The notes below the pieces were generated by a model. That model searched no databases. It was given only the letters and a program-made list of their open reading frames with translations, and was not told the origin of the DNA. Position numbers and translations under genes: made by a program. Below are positions 19,671 to 31,462 of a stretch of DNA of 64,000 nt, piece by piece; the first letter of the stretch is position 1; each line of letters opens with the position of its first letter. The stretch comes from Ceratobasidium sp. AG-K (taxonomy: Eukaryota; Basidiomycota; Agaricomycetes; Cantharellales; Ceratobasidiaceae). The stretch is from contig JAWNGF010000003.1 of NCBI GenBank assembly GCA_037039685.1, positions 2,976,001-3,040,000 of the forward strand, given 5' to 3'.

Positions 19671-21612
19671 TCAACCCCGTAGCTCCGCAACAGGCTTTTG
19701 CAGCTCTCCAGAGTGCCACCCGATTTGACTCTCCTCTATTATTGCCCTCCAAATGTCCTTTCTGGTCTCCGTTGTTTCCCATACCGCTTTCGCCGCATCG
19801 CACCTAAGTATGAACTTGAACTGTTCTACCCGAATCCCGTATGCGTGGAGGAGTAGCACCAGATATTCTTGTAATTCCTCCAAATTGCGCTCACAGAAAT
19901 CGCTTGCGTACTTCCCATGGGATTGAGCTACGAAGCGGTCTGGGATTTGAAGGTGTTCCGGTAAGTTTGAAGTGCTTGGCAGTGTGTCAATGAGGTTTTT
20001 TGTGCTGGGGTGCTGTTGCGTAATCCGGTTTGTCAGTCGTTGCTACATCTGAGAGGCGAGCCTTACGTAGAATTTGAAGCCAAACCGAATAACCATTCTC
20101 CGCTTGATAGTCTCGTAGTAGCTGTTGAGTGCCGCGTTGAAGGCGCTACTTTTTTCGCAAACCTCGCGTACCTGTACGGACGTGGTCTTGAGAATGATAC
20201 GGCCAAGGTCAGTTTTATAAACAATCCGTGCATTCTTACCCGTTTTTTTAAACCATCTTTCTGCTCATCAATCTGTGAATCGAGGAATGCCGCCATTTCA
20301 GGGTAGTATGCTAATGAACACGGCGAATCATGTATGTCAGCAGTAACAATCATAGTTTGCTACTCCTCCCACCTTTGAAATCAGATGACCCGTTCATTGC
20401 GATGGTCATTGACGTTCGTCCAATCTTAGATCTAGGCCAGTGTCATTGAGGTTTTCGTGGCAAGGGCGAAAACGGTAGAATCTTGCCTCGAGATTCCAGA
20501 CGAGCCCTCATATTCTTGATATGGGCATTCGGGCTGAGTCTGCATTTCCCCAGGGCGGAAAAGATTCCACTCGAAAATACGGAGCCGCTCATCCCAGGTG
20601 TCTCGTATGGCCCAGTATGTGAGATCTTGGCAGAGCTCAATCCGATGAGCCCGCGCGGATACGAACCACAATCCGTTCCGAGAATCTTCGGCACTGTCCA
20701 GGAAAGGAATGAAGTGCTTCGCCACTCTCACCACCCCATCCCAAAATAAGCCCGATACGTTTTCAACCGAGTCGATCTCACCACCCCAGTGCACAACTCG
20801 ACGAAATAACGCCAGCTTCCAACAAGTTGCACATCGGTCCTCGTGGGTTACGAAGCAAGTGCTTGGGTAATTTTGGTGGAGGGGGTTAGGCAAACGAGTA
20901 GGAGTTGCTGAGCCAGGCCCAACTTCCGTCTTTGAATAGTCGCTGGTCGCTCCTACTCTAGAGCTATTTGGGGGCCCAGGACGCCGCTAATGAGAAGAAA
21001 TGTGTCAGTTATAGTAACTTCACATGTCGAATATCTTGTATTTACCATAGCTGTCTCTACGGCATACTCTTGGGCAGCGCACAGAACAATTGTTTGTGCA
21101 TGAAAGGTGGCATTATAAATCTGGAATGTGTAGGCCTTGGATAAGTGATGCCTGGCAATCGCTCGGCACACCCTCAAGAGAAGCATCAAATCAACTTCAA
21201 TAGCGTCCTTGAACTTGAGTTCAAGTAAACAGTCCGATCCCTCGCGACCGCAGTCATCGAGCGAGGAGATACTGCTAATTGTATCATATGGCTTCATCCA
21301 TTTGGCAGAGGTTGATGCTAGGAAGGCAGGTTGGTCTTCTCGTCGACGGCGATCAATCCGAAAACATCCACCATCTCCCCTGAGCGTGAATGCGACATAT
21401 TCGTGAAAAGACGGAGACTCGCGCTCCTTGCGTAGCTGTATGGTATCAACAATGTGATTTGTACGACGGTTATACCAGTCATATAGTGCGTCCCCTTTCT
21501 CCCAGGTGAAATCCCCCAGTATGTGCACGGGATCCTCGAGCTTCCAGGGTTGGTCCTCGGGCTTGAACAGAAGCAGAGTTTTGAGGATTAGGTCGTGTAC
21601 ATTTGGAGCCAT
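19671..21612 (-). CDS. A-family protein, copy 3, lacking the proposed catalytic Cys
   Basis: The start is the ATG at 21612 (MAPNVHDL), chosen by alignment with copies 1 and 2; the frame is open further upstream without homology. Exon 1 (to 21046) is 189 codons, exactly as in copy 1: LYDWYNRR, TIQLRKERESPSFHEYVAF with His70, FRIDRR, SDCL. The segment that should hold Cys168 reads YTFQIYNATFHAQTI, with Ala168. Exon 2 (from 20986) has VTHEDRCATCWKLALFRR and GLFWDG. Later exons read YYPEMAAFLDSQIDEQKD, NSYYETIKRRM and QEYLVLLLHAYGIRVEQF, then RCDAAKAVW, stopping at 19671. All junctions can be joined in frame, so the gene looks expressed but possibly catalytically silent. Function unknown. Confidence 0.62.
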
Positions 21613-22771
21613 GTTGGGCGGCACTCGGGCTCGTGGCCAGCAGCTCGCAAGCTCGTCCTCGTGCCACTCCAGGTTTGGACATCTCAGGGTTAGCCCCATC
21701 CATGTGACACACAGTGGGAGCCCCTTCATGGTATATGGCGGTCAGGTAGAACCGTGGTTTGGACCGTGGTATTTTGCGGTATGGTAGCACAGCCTCTACC
21801 GAACCGAGATTTGATATACGGGCAAGTCTACCGAATGGTTGGTGGTTTCAAGTGTGGAGTACCGGACGGACCGTGGAGCCCGAGCATGGCCCCGACTCGT
21901 CGGACGTTCATTAGCGCCGGCGGACATTGCTTGCGATGTCGGGCGGCGCGCAACGTGAATGCGCTCGAATCCCGTACAGTCAGATATTCTAAATGTTTCT
22001 ACTAGCATCTACCAACACACGAGTGTATTTAAAGCGTGTCCTTAGTGCGAAATTATAGTGTTTCTCCTCACTTACACTCTGCGCTGCTTGATTATGCCTG
22101 GAGTCCTATCAGAACCAGTGTGCAAAGACTAATGGACAGCCTCAAAAAAGCGCAAGACTATCAGCTCACTCCCCGATCTAGCAGTCTGGAACCTCTCAGA
22201 CTGAGAAATCACTGGTTTGTTGGTGTGTATGCGCGCTCCATCACCATACTAACCATCAATTCTACTTTATCTAGATGCAGCTAAAGAGACATGGAGATCT
22301 CTAGCCTATGCTCACTACGATATTGAGCTACACCGAGTTTTCAACTGGTCCTCCGATCCACCAACCCCAATCGAGCTTGTGGTCCGCTTTGTGTGTAGGT
22401 TTCACGACGCAGCTCGTATTCCACTTCAGCGTGGTCGAATGAAAACAGGCAACGGAACAACGCCATTGCTTGACAAAGCAAAGGAGTGAGATCGTAGGCG
22501 TGGTCCCCAATCGATGCTTATTGGTCAAACTCAAGACGGGGAAAATCGAGCCCCATATTCTGAGGTTTGGCATCGAGCGATCCTGGCGCTTTGGGGAGCC
22601 CACTTTCACTGATCTTTCGAGCCCCTTACCGACCATTTTCATCGCTAGAGTGAAGCGATGGGCTGCTTGACAAGGTGGGAAGGAAGTAGTGCATGATCGG
22701 GGAAGGGAGCTCTGAAGGCAGGAACCCATCCACATATGTGTATCAACGTATTTACATATTTACAGTACATA
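21613..22771. other. Intergenic region between the accessory island and the housekeeping block
   Basis: I see no recognisable gene. Plus-strand stretches near 22080-22380 (MDSLKKAQDYQ, AYAHYDIELHRVFNW) look weakly protein-like across a possible intron but match nothing I know. The 3' flank of the next gene begins near 22750. Confidence 0.35.
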
Positions 22772-23530
22772 TCATTCATTGGCGGCCATGACTGTTGACG
22801 ATCAGGACTGACTTCACGTAATGCATGTGCCCACTCACTTGCATTGATCAAGTCGCCCCCGCTCTCCTTTAATACACGAACGGCCTTGGCGCGAGAGCAC
22901 CCAACCTGTTGAATGACCAAATCAATATCCTTGGGGTCAACCCCGGTCTCATCCACCTCTTCATCGTCCTCGGGGGCAGGAGCTGTCGCATCATCAGTTT
23001 GGGCGCACAATCACGCATATATCCGAGATGAACTCACGCTTGGGGGCCGCTGCTGGCTCTTTTGCAACGTCTTCGAGGGCAGGGACTTCATCGTTGTTCT
23101 CTCGTTCTTCAGCAGCTTGTCGTTCCGCCGCTGCTATAGCAGCTTGCTGAGCCGCGTGTTGCGCGTTGATGTCCTCCGTCTTAGCCTCTCCAAACACAAT
23201 GTAACAATCCGAGTTGGGCGACTTGAACACCTCGGGGTTGGAAACCACCAATAATATCTGGAAAATGTTATCCACAATTAGCACGATAAAAGGCCAAATG
23301 AGTAGGCTTACGTTGCGTGGCCTCTTCATCGTAACTCGGGTAATTCCGTTGACCTTTTTCAGGCCAAGAGAAATGAGGGCCTTGCGGGCCTTGCGCTCCG
23401 GGCGGGATTGAATCTTCTCGAGCGCAGCATTCGAGGTGGGGTCGAGTTCAGCCTCGTGCAAGTGCTCATGACCCTCATGGTCATGATCGTGGCCTTCGTG
23501 GTCAGAAACCTCCTCGATATGTGCGGCCAT
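22772..23530 (-). CDS. EGD2: Nascent polypeptide-associated complex subunit alpha
   Basis: The N-terminus is acidic and His-rich ([16 protein letters not shown]). The NAC domain follows: [20 protein letters not shown], an intron, then [20 protein letters not shown]. After an Ala-rich linker comes the UBA part, [20 protein letters not shown] and [12 protein letters not shown]. The ATG at 23530 is supported by family length. The last intron (about 22838-22792, 47 nt) joins to IMAANE and a stop at 22772, giving the usual NAC-alpha ending. With the beta subunit it sits at the ribosome exit tunnel and shields new chains from wrong targeting. The His/Asp-rich N-terminus is longer than in yeast. It lies head to tail with the AP-1 mu gene, only about 105 bp apart. 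Confidence 0.93.
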
Positions 23531-23634
23531 GTTGCGAAGTGGACGGTCGTTGATGATATCAAGCCACTTGCTGCACCCGGCGTCCGGATGCAAATATCCG
23601 CTGGTGATCACACGGTGAATAATATAAAATATGA

Positions 23635-25478
23635 TTACATGGGCATTACAGGAGCGGATCCCTTCTCGAGAGCAGTACGAAGACTAAAGCAGAAATGCGT
23701 CAGTTAGAAGCCTCTAGGATTGACGAGGACTTGCCTGTAATCGTCTCCGTGTTGGGTGATATACCTAAACAAGCATTAGTGCATTGTTAAGCGCCAACGA
23801 CCATGACCTACCGGACCCAGGGTAGAGCCTGGTACCCGCTCTTTTCCACAATTTTCAAGTATCGAACCTGTATTCCAGACACGGTGAAATAAGGAATCTC
23901 AAATTTAACCGTAATGGGTGCTCGTTTCTCCATGTCCTCGGCTTCAGTGGGTGTCAGTTACCGACCCCAGGTCTCAAATCCCGACTTGCCTCCCCGCACG
24001 CTAGGTAACCCAAAGTGAGCCCTCATCAAGAACTCGCGGGCACCGCCAAGCTGTTTGATCTTCCACACAAACGCTGATTTGTCTGGTGCGTATTGCACAG
24101 TGCCGGTGGACGCCTACCAGCAAATAAGTCGAGACAACTAGACACACAATACGCACATACCCGGAACTTGGGACTGTCAGCATCATCGGGCACGGGAACG
24201 TAAATCTCAACGTTGTTTGCGGTGCTCCGCCTCTTGAACTGGGCCTTTACTTTGACCATGTACTCAATCCTGACGCAAGGTCAAAATCAACGCGGGCCAA
24301 TTCATGAAACACCTTACCTTGAGCCCTTGTGGCTTTCAATCGCGGCTTCTACCCAGATCAAAGGTTTAACCGGTGTCGACAAGCTTGCATTCACATGAGC
24401 AGCCGTAAGCAGGAGTACTCGCGTAACGCACCGATAAGACATGAGCTCGAATTCGCCATCCGGCGGAATAAACGAAATCGTCCTGTCGTTTTCGAAACGA
24501 GACAATCGCACGCACTGGTGAAACTTGACGTCCTCCATCTCGATCGATTTACCCCGCGACGCTACATGACTATCAGAACACCACCTTGCCCAATAGCTGC
24601 CCGCTAACTTACTGCGACCCGTGCTCTCAAACATGACCTTGTCATTTAAACCCAAACGCAACTCCGGCATCCCAGACAGATAGCACTTCATTTTGACCGC
24701 GCCCAGAATCTCCGACCGAATGACATTTCCATCGGCATTGACCTTGCACGCATTAGTCACGGTCAAATGGCGAGTAGACTACTTACTAGCAGGTTGACGC
24801 TTTCAATGACATCCAGGAACACTTCGTTTTTTCGGTATCTAATCCCTTCAGATCTCCACGAAACCGCATTCGTAACGGCCACCGGTGGCCGAACCTGGAT
24901 CTCGAGTTTGTGAGACTCTTGCGTAATGTATCTATGGAAGAAATATCAGTAAGAGGGCATGCAAACACAGGCACGGACTGACTCTTGAAGAATCTTGCTT
25001 TCCGTGGTCTGAGGATATCCAAAGTCCATCATCTCGTCCAAGAGTTCGTAAATGATTACAAAGTTGTCCCGGATAGACTCTTCCTCCAATTCTTTGAAGT
25101 ACTCGACCAGTACCTGAGTACAGGTTAGTTTGCAGTAGCACCACCACAATGCACCATTTACCGAGACCAATCGGTGCAAAAACAGGATAATCTCTGCTGC
25201 ATTCGTGTTCCTCTTGGACAACGCGAGAACTATGCCACATGAAGCGCGAGCTGATACCCAGTAACAAAGATCCACTTACGATACAAGTTACTGTGTCTAA
25301 TATGCATAAAGTTTACCCCCTGGCTCGAAAAACACGGCGTGACCTGCTGGCCTTCTTCCTCTAGGTCCAGGATATAGGGCAGAAAGCGTTCGATGTGAGA
25401 GGGAGAAACATCGTCACGATATGATCGTTGAATAAGCGATTTCCCCTTGAGATCCAAGATGGCAACAAGACTAGCCAT
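23635..25478 (-). CDS. APM1: Clathrin adaptor AP-1 complex subunit mu
   Basis: The start [20 protein letters not shown] at 25478 is the longin-type N-terminal domain. Further exons read [37 protein letters not shown] and [19 protein letters not shown]. The mu-homology domain follows: [54 protein letters not shown] and [20 protein letters not shown]. The end [14 protein letters not shown] is typical of AP-1 rather than AP-2. There are about ten short introns. The last uses a GC donor (GCAAGT) and yields a C-terminal extension, [15 protein letters not shown], ending at 23635. The protein recognises YxxPhi sorting signals in cargo at the trans-Golgi and endosomes. Confidence 0.93.
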
Positions 25479-25678
25479 AATATGTCGTAAATTCGAGCAA
25501 AGCGGCAGTGGTCGTCGACAGGTGAGGGGCCTGGCGCTTAGAAGAGAGACGCGATTTATCAAATTCGAATCTCCGACCGAGTGAACCATAGAAATGAATT
25601 AATGAGAGGGTTTGATAACGCAAGTAAAAATACAAGTCGAGTCTCGGAGCACAGAAACCAAATCTAAATCTCAAACAT

Positions 25679-27962
25679 CTACGCGCCAAGGTTTGCGCCG
25701 AGCTCCCCGGTTCGCACCAACTCGTCGACCGACTGGCACTGGAGTAGCTCAAACACCGACAGCTGTCCGTTGTAATACCATGCTGCGAGGGCCTAGAAAA
25801 ATGTCAGTGTAAACACAAGGAATTGTAGGCCGCCCATACAATCATAAAGTAGAAGACGATGAGGATTACCCCTTCTACCCAATTCGTCTTGCCGTCTTGC
25901 GTAGCATAATTGACCAACAGACAGGCCCCGATAGCAGCCGCCACTTCAAACACATCTAGGGATAGGAGTCAGCAAGACCCAAACCCTATGACCAGGACCC
26001 ACCGAATAGCAACGTCAATGGCTTCCCAGTAATCCACGCTAAAACGACCAGCACCGGCAACCAAAACAACAAAAACTGGATGCTGAGATCAATGCTTCTA
26101 CCCCGTGCAAGTTCTTCGGGCGCTTGTAAATCATCCGCTCCCTGTGACATGTCAGTCCATCTTTTACGGGCGAATCAAACAAATACTGACCGAACGGCGA
26201 TGTCGATACGCCTTACGACAGCAGTAGACTACTGTCACCAACGCATCGGCAGAATACGAAATCATGGGCAAAAGTATGAGGCCAAACCATTCAGACGACA
26301 GTTGATTGACCTGTTGAACATGTTCGATGGATTCGACCAACTGGAGCGAGCCCGAGTCAGATGTGAAATGGCGACAAGTCAAGGAACCCACGAATTCGGC
26401 AGTCACGGCGATCAATCCCACGACAACAACCAGAAGAATGATGACTGGCCCCGGTCCAACGACTCTTTCTCTTCGCTTGCGACCACGCATTTCGGTTGGT
26501 TTCTCGGAATGTTCGATATCACTGTGTCGCTTTAATCGCAAATCGTCATTCAACGGATGACGGTGCAAGTAGATTCGGCTGAGGATATAGCTGTCCAGGA
26601 ATTCAGACAACAGCTCGGCACAACGCGATCAGACACTCACACCAACATGAGCATAAGCGCAAACCCATGGCTAAATGCTTGCACCGCATCTCGGGTCTTG
26701 TCACTCACGGCCAGCGATCGAGCCGACTCTTCGAGATACCCTGCCTGGGCCTTTTCTGGGTTCCGCTCAATGACGCCGTCACTCGATCGCAAAGTCTCGT
26801 CCACCTCGATGGCCTCGGCTCGGACACGGTGTCGGTGGGCTGCCTGAACTGGAGATTTCAGAGGCTCAGGTACGTAATTGAGGGGAGGAGGGGGTGGAAA
26901 AGCTCGTCCCACATGTATGACATGCGCCGGAGTCAGCACATCAGGTGATGCAGTGCGAGTGCCGTTGTTGACCATGATGAGCTCATGGGGGTTTGGATAA
27001 GCCGAGAAAAACGCTGCGGGAACCAAAAGTGTGACGACCCTGGAGACGCGGATAAAAGTGAGAATTGTCCGACAAAGGCAAGCGGACGTACCCTAAAAAT
27101 AGCAGACTGGCGTTGAGCTGGGTGTGAACGGGCCTCAGCTGCTGCTCGAGGACGCGGGCACCGCCAATGAGAAACCCAATACCCGGGACAAGCAGTGCAT
27201 GGAGAAGGATCACGCCTGCGGCGATGTTAGCGGGATGAAACGGTTTGAAATAATTTGAATACCGATGACTGTGGCTTGGACCAAACGAAGTTGGCACTCG
27301 AACAACAGAAAAATCGCGAGGTTGACCTCGACGACGCTGGAATCTGTCAATAAAATGCCTCACAAGGAAGCTTCTACTCACTTGGCAAGTGTGATCGAGA
27401 CAAAATCGCCCAAAGTCTCTCCGCAATAGAGAGCAAATTGACTTCCCCCAAATTCGGACATTTTCTCCAGCGGAACAATAGCCAGGAATGATACTGTCCA
27501 AACGTCAGCATGAGGACGACCAGAAGATGCCGTACTCACGACCAAAGACGAGCAGCGGGTTGAGCTCCATGAGGGCGGCCGTCCACGCCAAAGGCACGTT
27601 GATGAGCAGGATATTCAACCCTACATCGGATGAGCAAGCGCAATCTCTGGTATTGACGACTCACAGGACGAGGTCGCAATAGCCTTGCAGCTGTCCCACC
27701 AGCCGGGGACAGGTTTTCCGCCCCCTTGGAGCCTCCAAACCAAACTACTCCACCAACCGTCGGGACAGCCGTCTGGTCGTTGTAAAGGCACTTGATGAAC
27801 GAGCGGCGCGGTCGATGGGACCCGAGATAGAGAAATATCATACATGAGCGACGAACGCGAGTCGATTGGGCGCAGGTTTGACTGCATGTTGAGCGCCTGC
27901 GCGGTAAAGATCGTGGTGGAGCGTTGGCAAGTTCTAGCTTTACCAGACGTCCCAGAAGTCAA
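25679..27962 (-). CDS. VCX1: Vacuolar Ca2+/H+ exchanger, CAX family
   Basis: Exons on the minus strand give the cation-exchanger layout: WDSCKAIATSSWLNILLINV, then FLAIVPLEKMSEFGGSQFAL and CGETLGDFVSITLAK, SSVVEVNLAIFLLFECQLRL and onward, LLHALLVPGIGFLIGGARVL, a long Pro-rich cytosolic loop, then VNQLSSEWFGLILLPMISYS, LSIQFLLFWLPVLVVLAWIT and TQDGKTNWVEGVILIVFYFM. The alpha-repeat positions are modified: S-A-D at ILLPMISYSADALVTVV where many members have G-N-A-A-E, and S-I-T-L-A-K in the first repeat. The protein is thus a divergent CAX, and transport is inferred from fold. It would load Ca2+ into the vacuole in exchange for protons. The start is either 27962 or the Met at 27887. The symbol follows the yeast counterpart. 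Confidence 0.82.
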
Positions 27963-28257
27963 ATCCCGTCAGTTCAGCCCTTGGCAGCGGAGAAGTGAAT
28001 CAAACGCCCCAGACCCCAGATAAGCCTCAAGACAGGAGGCACCCCTGAGTTGACATGAATAGGCCCGTCCATTGTTGCCCAGCGCACAGCTACAAACGTG
28101 CGTAATAGCGAGTTATTTCGAGCGTCGTCCAAGGTAGATGCGATCGTCGTTTGTCCCGGCTCATTTGTTTCCGCCGGCGCCAATCCTATCGTCATCCCGA
28201 AGCCTTTGTTGTCGACACAATTGCAATTTATCATTCGTGACAAAAATACACTCGCAT

Positions 28258-29044
28258 TTACGTGCGTGACACCTCTTTGGTCTCGCCAGTCACCAAATCG
28301 ACCTCTCGCACACCTTCTCGCGTAATGACCTTGATCGTCCATTTCTCCAACCCGACAATCAATCGCTTTTGGATTTCTGCAATCGCACGGCGGAGGGTAT
28401 CCAGGCCCTCTTGGAAATCGGCCTTGGGGTTGTGATATCTACGTAGAATATTCCGTCACTAGTTCACAGCATCTCATTGCCACGTACCGGTCAAACAAAC
28501 TGAGAACAAAGTAGCTGCCATAGCCGTGCGCCGCAAACGGCACCTCGGCAATGGTACCGAGGTAGTCGATCCAGTAGAGCGACGGCCGTCCTTTGGGACC
28601 GTCGGGCGCATGAACGGGCGTTTCGCCGAGGTCGATCCCACCGAGCAAGAGATTTACCTAGCGAGTGTGAGACAAAGCCATCGCATGTACTCGGCACTCA
28701 CAGAGTATGGATGGCGACTACGCAGCGAGTCTGCCAACGAGCGTCGGATCCAGGAGGCAGCACTGGGCGGACGAAGGGGGTGTACGTAGCGCATTTGGTA
28801 CAGCCGGAGGTTGCGCTCGACGTATTCTGCAAACTGAACCGTGTCGCCTGAGACCGAGTGAGTATCGAGATCGAGTGGGATGCATTCACGAACCAGGCTC
28901 GCCGCTGTATGCCATGACCAAATTTGGCCCCAGTATCTTGGTCTTGTCCTCGTCCGACTTCATGCGTATGATACTTCGTGCCGCGCTCATGTCGCTAGCA
29001 ATCAGCACATAGTCGGCTCCAGTCAATGCAATCGAGCACTCCAT
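28258..29044 (-). CDS. PRE1: 20S proteasome subunit beta type-4 (non-catalytic)
   Basis: The protein starts MECSIALTGADYVLIASDMS (29044) and continues SIIRMKSDEDKTKILGPNLV, MAYSGEPGDTVQFAEYVERN, NLLLGGIDLG, SLYWIDYLGTIAEVPFAAHG and YGSYFVLSLFDR. It ends YHNPKADFQEGLDTLRRAI ... VKVI-type strand and a stop at 28258. Four or more introns of usual size separate these parts. The family lacks a propeptide and an N-terminal catalytic Thr, as here, so this subunit has a structural role in the beta ring. The only notable difference is an insertion (ETPVHAPDGPKGR) before SLYWID. It is transcribed in the same direction as the exchanger downstream, about 300 bp away. Confidence 0.93.
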
Positions 29045-31462
29045 TGTATCGCCCTAGGTATTCAGGTAATGTCGTGAGGTGAAGCGCTGGAAGACGCGTG
29101 CGCCGACGCGTAAGTCATCTTCGATCAGTCACGTGCCTAACGGGTGGCGCATGGTGGCTCCCATTCACTCCCCTTGCCCTGTGCTGAAACACCGCAACTG
29201 TTGCCCAAAACTGTGTGCTGTACCTCTCTAGAAGCCGTTGACCAGCCCGGTCAGCCGTTCCCAATTTCAACCGCTTATGCCCAACTTCTTGCCCAGACTG
29301 TGTATTCACTCGCATGCGTCGACGGCGATCTCCAGCCTGATCGCATGGTCGGCAAACAAACGATATTATTAATTAGTTTTTGCTATATCCGGGACCCATC
29401 TTCGACAGCCCTTTGTCCTAGGTTTCGTCACACGCGCATGCCTGTGTAGCTTAAATAACAAGTTCTCAATCACACCTTCCTATGTGGGCTGTCTCCTTGG
29501 ATACTAAACACCAACCAACATTGTATTGCAAATTCCTCAGAGGTCTCTGTGCAGCTCAGATTCCAACATGCGTGTGGTGAGCACGCGTCGAAGCTCTACG
29601 CTTTTCCGACCGTACATCGAGGGGATCTCGGGCCGAGCGGATCGGCCGTAGATCACCCGGCTCCGGGTGTGGTTAGCATGCGAACGGCCTATCGCGGTCG
29701 GATAGAGTCTAGCAGCCCCCGGCTAGCAAATCATAATAATCAGGTAAGCGTGATTTGTCGGGCTTGAATGCACGAGTCGAGCAGGAATTCCAGCAAAACG
29801 CCCGTTGATCCCTGCAAAACGCCGGCCATGTATGGTCAAAGCTTCGTTCATCGACTTGTTGGTTCATTCCTGAAACACACAGAGCGCGACGCACAAACAT
29901 TCCGCGCTCTTCCGTGGATTGTGCATCGATAATTAGTCGGCCATCAATCGTAGAGTTCTTAATTGTTTCAAGCGGTACACGGGGAATCTCTAGCAAGCGA
30001 GTCGGCTGGGGAGTCCTAGGAGTGTTCTGGGAACGTCCTGGAGTGGTGGACAGGCGGGGTCTTGGTCTCGCCTATGGTCTAGTGCACCACGCCCCGCATG
30101 TTGCAGACAACTCGGGATCGGTGAACCTAAACATTAATACAATTATGCCCTGGGATCAGTGACTGTTGGACGAAGGCATGTCAGAGCCATACAAACTCCA
30201 GGAAGTTGAAACACCCTGGCCCTGATGTTCTGGCCAGACGTGCGATCGATGAGAGCTCAATGGCTTCGGTCCCGGCCTCCATCTCGAGGTACCACCACCT
30301 ACACCTCTACATGCATACACCTGAGCTTGCGGATAAACTGTTGAAATGACATTGAGTTGGACATTTATCCTACCCTTCCCATCAGGTGGCGCGATCAGGC
30401 TGAATATGCAATCTGCCAGTTGATGACGAGAGTGGCACCAAGTATAGCCTCCCAGCAGAGGGCAGTGACGGGGTGGCAAGGAGAAAGACCGTGCGTTGAC
30501 GGGCGTAGTGGCGAGTGAGAAAAAGGTCCCAGAAAATTGCAGCCTGACGACGGGTGACATTTATCTTGTATTTTTGACATTTTTTACGAGGCACGGGGAT
30601 CATTTGGGCCTGTGCCGGATATAATTTAGTGTGATTAGAAGATCGATAGAGTTGGTATCAAATGGGTGTCAGCCGAGGCCGAATGCATTGTTGAACAAAC
30701 AGGCCGACGCTGGGATTTGTCGACGGCTGGCGGACCGGTAGGCGGTGTGCCGAGCGAGCAGATGGTAAGCCGCAGTGCACCGGACCAGAACTCGACCGGA
30801 AAGCACTGGGATAAGCGTCGCGGGCGCTGGGAGATCTGGCGAGATTGGCATCACAACAGACCCCCTGTGAAAACCGAGGTGGACATTGGGTGACGCACGG
30901 TCTGGCCGTCGACACGGACATCAGCACCCAGCATAGTAAAGTCTCCGTGGACAAGGGACATGTATCCCAGATCAACGCATAATGAGAGCTGAATATGGGC
31001 CGAAGCAGCTCGCAGTCCGGAAGGTTTAGGGGGAAAAGCGAGGGTGACAGGTGGGCGACAGGGAAGGGATGTTTGAAATTCAGCGCCAACTGGGCCTAAC
31101 GCAATAAGAGGATAATGAAGCGCAGGGGCCCGGGGAAGGTGCCACAGAGGCGGTCCAGGGTCCGCAGGGTAGCAGGGGGCGAGAGAAGGACGAGTTGTTG
31201 GACGACTTTCTTGTTTTTCGAGTGTTTCTGCTGGTTTCTGCCACGTCCGGCGCACAATGGGCTATTGAGCGGTGCAGTTATATAGACGATTGGAGCCGTG
31301 AGTATCTCGAGCACGATGAGCTGCACGGCGCTGACCACGAACGTGACGATGGCGACCAGGCCTGCGCCGTCGCGATACCGCCCCAGACGACCCACAGAGC
31401 CCTCAAGTGTTCTGTTCAAACGACTTCCCCTCGGCTTTCCCCTTCCCCCCACCACGCTGCCC
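29045..31462. other. Divergent intergenic region, mostly without recognisable genes
   Basis: The region separates the proteasome gene (minus) from the disordered-protein gene (plus), so promoters lie at both ends. I find no known protein. The minus-strand frame at 29996-29709 (LLEIPRVPLETIKNSTIDGR, LIIDAQSTEERGMFVRRAL) looks like a true exon by composition. It might join across an intron to MFRFTDPELS near 30135, but no family is recognised. Confidence 0.4.

Noticed and set aside
22328..22735. Minus-strand frame of 135 codons next to EGD2
   Set aside because: No homology. The reading overlaps the probable 3' flank and part of a frame left over from the EGD2 last intron.
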